Shown here: piece by piece, positions 6,048 through 10,778 of the stretch
Numbering within the stretch: position 1 is the first letter of the stretch
Layout of the letters: every line of letters begins with the position of its first letter
Assembly: GCA_021811505.1 (NCBI GenBank)
Contig: JAJZOM010000313.1
Coordinates: 1 to 10,778 of the forward strand
Direction of reading: 5' to 3'
DNA: 10,778 bases
Source of the DNA: Thermoplasmata archaeon
GTDB taxonomy: Archaea > Thermoplasmatota > Thermoplasmata > Thermoplasmatales > Thermoplasmataceae
Position numbers and translations under genes: made by a program
Notes under the pieces: generated by a model
What the model saw: only the letters and a program-made list of their open reading frames with translations
Database searches by the model: none
Told to the model about the DNA's origin: nothing

Positions 6048-6654
6048 CGCGATGGAGAGTTCTTTCAGTAAAGCATTCGGTGCAGATCCCGCTCCGCTGG
6101 GACTGGCTGGTTTTGCTTTCACAACTTTTCTGCTGAGCTTTGTGAATGCAGGGATTCTCCCTGCTTCGGGAGCGTTTGTTGTTGTGCCTCTTGCTTTCGC
6201 TTATGGAGGTCTTGGGCAGTTGCTGGCAGGCGTATTTGAGATGAGGAAGGGGAACACGTTCGGTTTCACTGCGTTCTCCAGTTATGGTGGATTCTGGATA
6301 TTCTATGCACTGCTGGTCACGTTGAGTGCAGCGAAAATAATATCTCCCCCCGCAAGCGCCATAGGCATGGCGTTGATATTATGGGGCTTCTTCACATTAT
6401 ATATGTGGATCCCGGCAATGATGGCCAGCAAGGCACTCAATCTTACCTTCTTCTTCCTGTGGCTTGCCTTTTTCGTCCTCGGCGCCGGAGCACTCATGGG
6501 CAGCAGTTATCTGACAGTTCTTGGCGGATATCTTGGTTTTCTTACAGCATTTTTTGCAGCATACACGAGTTTTGCCATAGTCACAAACTCAGTAAGACCC
6601 GGTACGATGCCTCTCGGAGCTGGGGTGAATATAGGAAAATACCTCAAAAAGTAA
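6040..6654 (+). CDS. satP: Acetate transporter, SatP/GPR1-FUN34-YaaH family
   Basis: A 204-residue membrane protein of the AceTr family, which moves acetate or succinate with protons. It carries the family signature as DPAPLGL (16-22; usually NPAPLGL). The second block is also conserved: GGLGQLLAGVFEMRKGNTFG (56-75), followed by FSSYGGFW (79-86). Six hydrophobic segments (about 20-38, 44-64, 85-103, 106-126, 135-154, 158-181) match the six-helix fold. It lies just upstream of acetyl-CoA synthetase on the same strand, so the natural reading is uptake of acetate for activation to acetyl-CoA. It has its own promoter and a hairpin terminator at its stop codon, so the two genes are probably mostly separate transcripts. 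Substrate preference (acetate or other short acids) is inferred from family and context. Confidence 0.9.
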   Translation: MPDAMESSFSKAFGADPAPLGLAGFAFTTFLLSFVNAGILPASGAFVVVPLAFAYGGLGQLLAGVFEMRKGNTFGFTAFSSYGGFWIFYALLVTLSAAKIISPPASAIGMALILWGFFTLYMWIPAMMASKALNLTFFFLWLAFFVLGAGALMGSSYLTVLGGYLGFLTAFFAAYTSFAIVTNSVRPGTMPLGAGVNIGKYLKK

Positions 6655-6675
6655 GGTTTTACCTTACATTTTTTT
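6651..6675 (+). terminator. Hairpin plus T-tract terminator after the transporter gene
   Basis: GTAAGGT-TTT-ACCTTAC (6651-6667) is a perfect 7-bp stem with a 3-base loop. One base later come seven T (6669-6675). The TAA stop codon lies within the stem. This resembles a bacterial intrinsic terminator, though in archaea the T-tract alone may suffice. Confidence 0.6.
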
Positions 6676-6711
6676 AATTTGTCTATTTTTCGAAACATTT
6701 TGCGGGTAATA

Positions 6712-6719
6712 TTAATATA
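6712..6719 (+). promoter_or_regulatory. TATA-like promoter of acs
   Basis: TTAATATA, centred 26-27 bp upstream of the ATG at 6742. No ribosome binding site is seen, so a leaderless mRNA is likely. An imperfect 24-bp dyad (6706-6729, GTAAT...ATTAC arms) surrounds the box. Confidence 0.65.
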
Positions 6720-6741
6720 TAATCATTACTTTGATTTCCGT

Positions 6742-8691
6742 ATGACTGAGGTAAAAACTCAAGAAGGCGTCCTTCCAACAAAAGAATTGTATCATCCGAA
6801 TATCGGAAGCTACCAGCAGGCATACAAAGAGTCCATAGAGAAGCCGGAAGAATTCTGGAGCAAACAGGCTCAGGTGCTTGACTGGCACAGGAGATGGGAT
6901 AAAGTTCTTGATGAAAGCGATGCACCGTTCTACAAGTGGTTTGTCAACGGGAAGATAAATGCTTCGTACAACGCTGTGGACCGTCATGTGCTCAGAAATA
7001 AGCGAAATAAGGCGGCCTATATCTGGGTTGCTGAAAATGGCGATGAGAAAATAATCACTTACGATGGACTTTACAGAAGAGTTAATAATTTTGCCAAGGC
7101 CCTCCTCGAGCTGGGTATCAAGAAAGGCGACAGGATAATTATCTATCTTCCAATGATTCTTGAAGCTCCCGTCGCTATGCTGGCGGCTGCCAGAATTGGA
7201 GCTGTTTTTTCGTTTGTTTTTGCCGGATTTGGTGCCGGTGCCCTTGCGGAAAGAATCAATGACTCAAAGGCCACAATGGTCATTACAGCGGACGGTGCCT
7301 TCAGGAACGGAAAAGTCGTGAAACTGAAGAGTATTGTTGATGAGGCGATCGAACAGACCTCGACAGTCAGAACAGTCGTGGTGGTTGAACGAACAAAGAT
7401 CGATGTGCAAATGGAGGAGGGGAGGGATATTTGGTGGCATATCGTTACAAGAGATTCCCATGCATACGTTGAGCCAGAGTGGATGGATTCCAATGATCCG
7501 CTCTACATTCTGTATACATCTGGTACAACTGGTAAACCTAAGGGTGCTGTGCACGGAAACGGAGGATATTCAGTATGGATAGCAAATACACTTAAATGGG
7601 CATTTGACCCGGAGGATGATGACAGATGGTGGTGTGCTGCAGACATAGGATGGGTCACCGGACACAGTTACATAGTCTTTGCCCCGCTATTCCTTGGTCT
7701 CACTTCCATAATGTATGAAGGTGCAATCACATTTCCTGCACCGGATCGCATGTGGGAAATTATCGACAGATACCGGGTGAACATACTTTATACGTCTCCG
7801 ACGGCCATAAGGACTCTTATGAGATATGGAGAAAAATATCCGAAAATGCATGATCTGTCCTCCCTGAAGGTTCTCGGGACCGTGGGAGAGCCCATCAATC
7901 CTGCAGCCTGGAAATGGTACTACGAGAATATAGGCAAGTCGAACTGCCCGATCATCGATACATACTGGCAGACCGAAACGGGAGGTTTCATGATTTCTCC
8001 ATCCTTATCCCTTGGTCTTCCCCCTCTTAAACCAGGTTCTGCAACGTTCCCTATGCCCGGAATAGACCCGGTAATCTTGGACGATAAAGGCAATGAAGTA
8101 CCGAACGAAGAGAAAGGATTCATTGCATACAAGAGACCCTGGCCAGGAATGTTCCTGACATTGAACAACGATCCGGAAAGATTTAAGAAAACGTATTTCG
8201 AGAAATACAAGGGAATGTATTATTGCGGAGATTATGCAATAAGAGACAAGGATGGATATTACTGGCTCCTCGGAAGAGCCGATGAGGTCCTGAATGTCGC
8301 GGGACACAGGCTCGGAACCATTGAGATTGAGGATGCTCTGATAGCCTCCAGGGAAGTTGCAGAATCCGCAGTATTCGGCAAACCTGATCCGGTAAAGGGT
8401 GAGGTGATCGTCGCGTTTGTTGTGCTCAAGGAAGAATTCGAGCACGATCGGGATATTGTAACTAACCTGAGAAAGAGAATCAGGGAAGATCTTGGACCAA
8501 TTTACGTGCCGGAAGAAATACACTTGGTGAAACTGCTGCCGAAGACAAGAAGCGGAAAAATAATGCGGAGAGTAGTGAAGGCCGTTGCCCTGAAACAGCT
8601 TCCGGGAGACATAAGCACACTGGAAAACTCCGTATCAGTAGATGAGATAAAAGCGGCAATAGAAAGTTTCAGAAAAGAGGCGGGAGATTAG
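6742..8691 (+). CDS. acs: Acetyl-CoA synthetase, AMP-forming
   Basis: A 649-residue cytosolic enzyme that converts acetate, ATP and CoA to acetyl-CoA, AMP and pyrophosphate. The adenylate-forming signature YTSGTTGKPKG is at 258-268. The acetate-pocket residues of characterised Acs are kept: V305 and T306 (GWVTGH), V381 (TVGEPINP) and W409 (DTYWQTETGG). W409 is the bulky residue that limits the substrate to acetate or propionate. The C-terminal block LGRADEVLNVAGHRLG is present, and K606 in TRSGKIMRR is the catalytic lysine, which is acetylated in some relatives. Length is standard. The open frame extends upstream to 6679, but the ATG at 6742 gives the usual N terminus and lies 26-27 bp after the TATA box. 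With the upstream transporter it forms an acetate-assimilation unit. Confidence 0.95.
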   Translation: MTEVKTQEGVLPTKELYHPNIGSYQQAYKESIEKPEEFWSKQAQVLDWHRRWDKVLDESDAPFYKWFVNGKINASYNAVDRHVLRNKRNKAAYIWVAENGDEKIITYDGLYRRVNNFAKALLELGIKKGDRIIIYLPMILEAPVAMLAAARIGAVFSFVFAGFGAGALAERINDSKATMVITADGAFRNGKVVKLKSIVDEAIEQTSTVRTVVVVERTKIDVQMEEGRDIWWHIVTRDSHAYVEPEWMDSNDPLYILYTSGTTGKPKGAVHGNGGYSVWIANTLKWAFDPEDDDRWWCAADIGWVTGHSYIVFAPLFLGLTSIMYEGAITFPAPDRMWEIIDRYRVNILYTSPTAIRTLMRYGEKYPKMHDLSSLKVLGTVGEPINPAAWKWYYENIGKSNCPIIDTYWQTETGGFMISPSLSLGLPPLKPGSATFPMPGIDPVILDDKGNEVPNEEKGFIAYKRPWPGMFLTLNNDPERFKKTYFEKYKGMYYCGDYAIRDKDGYYWLLGRADEVLNVAGHRLGTIEIEDALIASREVAESAVFGKPDPVKGEVIVAFVVLKEEFEHDRDIVTNLRKRIREDLGPIYVPEEIHLVKLLPKTRSGKIMRRVVKAVALKQLPGDISTLENSVSVDEIKAAIESFRKEAGD

Positions 8692-8702
8692 TTCTCCACA
8701 TA

Positions 8703-8709
8703 TTTTTTT
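8703..8709 (+). terminator. Poly-T tract after acs
   Basis: Seven T beginning 12 bases after the TAG stop of acs, overlapping the stop codon region of the convergent MFS gene. No hairpin is evident. Confidence 0.45.
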
Positions 8710-9934
8710 AAATTTTTGTCGTCGTTGGTTCTCTCCGATCCTTGATAAATTCCAGATTTCCGAATTTCATCATTATTGCAGAAATAACTACACCCAGAAT
8801 CATTAGGGGACCCCACATCATCAGTGGATTCCCGGAAAAGCTGGTAAGCAAAATAGTTCCTATTACAGGGGCTATGGGCATTACAAGACCTATAATCAGC
8901 TGAAAAGCCCCGTAATACTGCCCCCTCTTTTCCGCAGGAGCCATTTTTCCTATGATGCTGTAAGCAACCGGTGAAAGTATATTCTCCCCTATTGTAATGA
9001 ATATTACATCAACCAGGAGAAACAGGATGTTTGAGCTGAAGGCAAGGGCAAAGAAGGAAAAAGCGTACACCAGTCCCCCAACAGCAATGCGCTTATAGTC
9101 CTTGACTCTTGAAAACAGCCAGTTTGTAGGTATCTGCAGAAATACAACAGCTATTCCATTCACGGCATAGAGCAGTCCGATCGTCGTGTTGGAGATGTTG
9201 TCCACCCTGCTCCAGAAAAGCGTCAGAGTAGTACCCCACTGCCCAGCCACAAACCATACTGATGCAATCAGGATGCACAGGATAACAAATGGCCGGTCGG
9301 ATGACGGGAACTGGAGCTTTCTCATGGATTTGGCGCTTGGTTGTTTTGTCTCCGTGATATACCTGAGATACAGAAACCATTCCAGAACCGTGAGAATCCC
9401 AGGGACAAGAAAGACGTATGAGTAATTGAATAGTGAAAGGATGCCGCCGAGTGCCGGTCCTATCGAAAATCCCACATTCCCTCCTATCCTTGTAAGGCTG
9501 AATGCATCGGTTCTTTCAGATTCTGATGTTGTATCCGTAATGACAACATTATCAAGGATGCCCTGGATTGTTGTAAACGGTTCTACAAGCAGAAATGTCG
9601 CAAATAGAATATAATCGGGAAGCCTGAAGTAAATGACGGTGGCTATCGTCATGAACAGGACTATAAGTATTGGAGGAAGCCAGACAGCAGCTATTCTCCT
9701 TCCAATCCTGTCGATAAAATTGCCTCCGTAGATGGAGAATGGAAGTGTTATCATGGCTGTAGCGAAAAACAGGAGACCCACAACGACGTAAGGAACCCCT
9801 CTGATGTTCGCGAGATACAGCGGGACGAATATCCACGCCTGTGATCGCCCGAGAATCCTGATTAGCTGGACGATGGTTATTGTCCCTACATATTTGTTTC
9901 TGAGAAGCCCCAGATTTAATGTGCTTAATTTCAT
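8708..9934 (-). CDS. MFS transporter (DHA1-like, substrate unknown)
   Basis: A 408-residue permease with about 12 hydrophobic segments in two halves. Major facilitator motif A is clear in the loop after the second helix (GGNFIDRIGRR, 70-80). A motif C-like segment (GNVGFSIGPALGG, 152-164) is typical of proton-driven antiporters. An APAEKRGQYYGAF segment (332-344) matches the equivalent loop in the second half. Drug or metabolite export is therefore the best guess, but the substrate cannot be told. The gene is monocistronic and convergent with acs, with 16 bases between stops. It is divergent from thymidylate kinase, with 115 bases between starts. No ribosome binding site precedes the ATG at 9934; a weak TTTGTATGC box about 27 bp upstream would allow a leaderless mRNA. 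Nothing about neighbours points to a substrate. Confidence 0.88.
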   Translation of the reverse strand: MKLSTLNLGLLRNKYVGTITIVQLIRILGRSQAWIFVPLYLANIRGVPYVVVGLLFFATAMITLPFSIYGGNFIDRIGRRIAAVWLPPILIVLFMTIATVIYFRLPDYILFATFLLVEPFTTIQGILDNVVITDTTSESERTDAFSLTRIGGNVGFSIGPALGGILSLFNYSYVFLVPGILTVLEWFLYLRYITETKQPSAKSMRKLQFPSSDRPFVILCILIASVWFVAGQWGTTLTLFWSRVDNISNTTIGLLYAVNGIAVVFLQIPTNWLFSRVKDYKRIAVGGLVYAFSFFALAFSSNILFLLVDVIFITIGENILSPVAYSIIGKMAPAEKRGQYYGAFQLIIGLVMPIAPVIGTILLTSFSGNPLMMWGPLMILGVVISAIMMKFGNLEFIKDRREPTTTKI

Positions 9935-9956
9935 AAATCGGATCGACGTTCAGGTT

Positions 9957-9965
9957 GCATACAAA
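9957..9965 (-). promoter_or_regulatory. Weak TATA-like box of the MFS gene
   Basis: The minus strand reads TTTGTATGC, centred about 27 bp before the ATG at 9934. A better AT-rich stretch (TTATTTATTC, about 9971-9980) would instead give a leader of roughly 15 bases. The choice between them is uncertain. Confidence 0.3.
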
Positions 9966-10012
9966 CTGCGAATAAATAATTACTCAATCGTTGAAATAAA
10001 CGGATGCGCTTC

Positions 10013-10030
10013 TTTTAATAGATTTTTAAA
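10013..10030 (+). promoter_or_regulatory. TATA-like promoter region of tmk
   Basis: Two overlapping candidates: TTTTAATA (10013-10020, about 34 bp from the ATG) and TTTTTAAA (10023-10030, about 24 bp). Either would give a leaderless or nearly leaderless mRNA, and no ribosome binding site precedes the ATG. Confidence 0.45.
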
Positions 10031-10049
10031 CTTGTACCCTGACGTATCC

Positions 10050-10649
10050 ATGTTTGTCGCAATTGAGGGAATAGACGGTTCAGGGAAGAGCACTCTCGCC
10101 ACACTGTTGAAAAATACGCTTGATCATAGGCACATCCCCTCTTTCCTGACCAGGGAGCCGACCGGAAATTTTGTCATGGATGAACTGCTGACTGGAAAAC
10201 GCGATCCTGAATCTGCGCTGAAACTCTTTTTCAGGTTCACAGAGGATCGTTTCAGGCATCAGGAAGAACTCAAAAGTCATCTGGATGCTAATGAAGTGGT
10301 GATTTGCGACAGATACCTAATGTCCTCGTTAACCTATCAGGGACCCTTGCTAGCACCACTGTTCGACGGAACACACGATGCTTTGGACTGGATGCTTTCT
10401 GTCTCTAAGATTATTGGAATAAGGCCGGATGTCACAATATACCTTGATATCGACCCTCAATCCGCAATGAAACGTCTCAGTAACAGAGCAGCCAGAACCG
10501 GATTTGAGGAGACAGAGTATCTGGAGAGAGTCAGGGACATATATAGAAACCTGGACATGGACGGTAAGGTAACTTTTGACGCGACGAGGACCATTCAAAC
10601 GGTATTAAAAGATGTAATTGATTATCTGGAACCAAAACTCAGGAAGTAG
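10050..10649 (+). CDS. tmk: Thymidylate kinase (dTMP kinase)
   Basis: A 199-residue cytosolic enzyme that phosphorylates dTMP to dTDP with ATP, needed for dTTP supply. It opens with the P-loop GIDGSGKST (7-15). REPTG (35-39) and CDRYLMSSLTYQG (86-98) are the nucleotide-binding and DR(Y/H) blocks of the family. An arginine-containing lid region follows (NRAARTGFEETEYLERV, 145-161). Length is typical. The open frame extends upstream to 9804, but that part overlaps the divergent MFS gene, and the ATG at 10050 gives the exact family start (MFVAIEGIDG). TATA-like sequences at 10013-10030 support this. The 3' end overlaps the next gene on the opposite strand by 11 bases. Confidence 0.94.
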   Translation: MFVAIEGIDGSGKSTLATLLKNTLDHRHIPSFLTREPTGNFVMDELLTGKRDPESALKLFFRFTEDRFRHQEELKSHLDANEVVICDRYLMSSLTYQGPLLAPLFDGTHDALDWMLSVSKIIGIRPDVTIYLDIDPQSAMKRLSNRAARTGFEETEYLERVRDIYRNLDMDGKVTFDATRTIQTVLKDVIDYLEPKLRK

Positions 10650-10778
10650 TAACCACTATTTCATCGGAGAGTATCATTACAGTATGTTCAGCCTGTGAAA
10701 TCAGTGATCCCCTGTGCTCCTTCAGCACTGCGAATTCGCTGAGTTCCTTTGATTTCATCATCTTCCTGATATACTCAT
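10639..10778 (-). CDS. 3' end of an unidentified protein (partial)
   Basis: On the minus strand an open frame enters from the right edge and runs 45 residues to a TGA at 10641-10639. The visible tail includes LKEHRGSLISQAEHTVM and ends in ...SDEIVVTTS, and reads as ordinary protein with a charged helix followed by strand-like segments. The other two minus-strand frames here are closed. It overlaps the end of tmk by 11 bases in convergent arrangement, like other pairs in this window. I do not recognise the family. Confidence 0.5.
   Translation of the reverse strand, partial: EYIRKMMKSKELSEFAVLKEHRGSLISQAEHTVMILSDEIVVTTS

Noticed and set aside
6679..6741. A 21-codon extension of acetyl-CoA synthetase.
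   Set aside because: It spans the TATA box, and the start would lie upstream of the promoter.
8005..8523. A 172-codon ORF antisense to acs.
   Set aside because: It lies wholly within the strongly conserved acs frame and shows no recognisable protein features; it is a shadow ORF.
9804..10049. A long N-terminal extension of thymidylate kinase.
   Set aside because: It overlaps the divergent MFS gene and precedes the TATA-like boxes; the family N terminus begins at 10050.
1..10778. A search for a defence island, CRISPR, mobile element or tRNA.
   Set aside because: There are no repeat-spacer arrays, transposase or integrase motifs, terminal repeats or tRNA-like folds that I could see. All larger frames are accounted for by housekeeping, transport and regulatory genes.

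Overview
This window looks like an ordinary, tightly packed piece of archaeal chromosome, probably from an acidophilic member of the Thermoplasmatales or a close relative. The archaeal signs are a CDP-archaeol synthase (ether-lipid synthesis), an archaeal-type Pth2 peptidyl-tRNA hydrolase, a COG3620-type XRE-CBS regulator and an AbrB-hairpin/PhoU fusion. Many genes also have a TATA-like box about 24-30 bp upstream of the start codon and no ribosome binding site, which points to leaderless mRNAs. The order is inferred from the mix of families and this promoter style. I cannot name a genus from the sequence alone. I see no mobile elements, CRISPR arrays, tRNA or rRNA genes.

Layout, left to right. 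(a) The 3' end of an unidentified gene runs into a metallo-beta-lactamase-fold hydrolase (+). (b) The hydrolase converges on an AbrB/PhoU regulator (-), and the two genes overlap at their stop codons. Upstream of the regulator lie a 61-residue DUF1059 protein (-) and a lineage-specific membrane protein (-), each ending at a poly-T tract. (c) Divergent from the membrane protein is a three-gene overlapping operon (+): XRE-CBS regulator, carS, pth2. Two adjacent inverted repeats lie upstream of its TATA box. (d) The operon converges, with a 4-base overlap, on a PLP-dependent sulfur amino acid enzyme of the cystathionine gamma-synthase family (-). An inverted repeat lies between that gene's TATA box and its start. 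(e) Next is an acetate-use pair (+): a SatP/GPR1-FUN34-YaaH transporter with a short upstream ORF, a hairpin plus T-tract terminator, then AMP-forming acetyl-CoA synthetase with its own promoter. (f) An MFS transporter (-) converges on acs. Divergent from it is thymidylate kinase (+), which overlaps the 3' end of an unidentified gene entering from the right on the minus strand.

Functionally, the transporter and acetyl-CoA synthetase form a clear acetate (or acetic acid) uptake and activation unit. The XRE-CBS/carS/pth2 operon places a probable ligand-sensing regulator in front of a membrane-lipid enzyme. The rest are housekeeping genes or genes of unknown substrate. I found no convincing new defence system or other large undescribed system. 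The points most worth checking are regulatory: the inverted repeats before the XRE-CBS operon and the metB-like gene, the small upstream ORF of the transporter, and the hairpin terminator.
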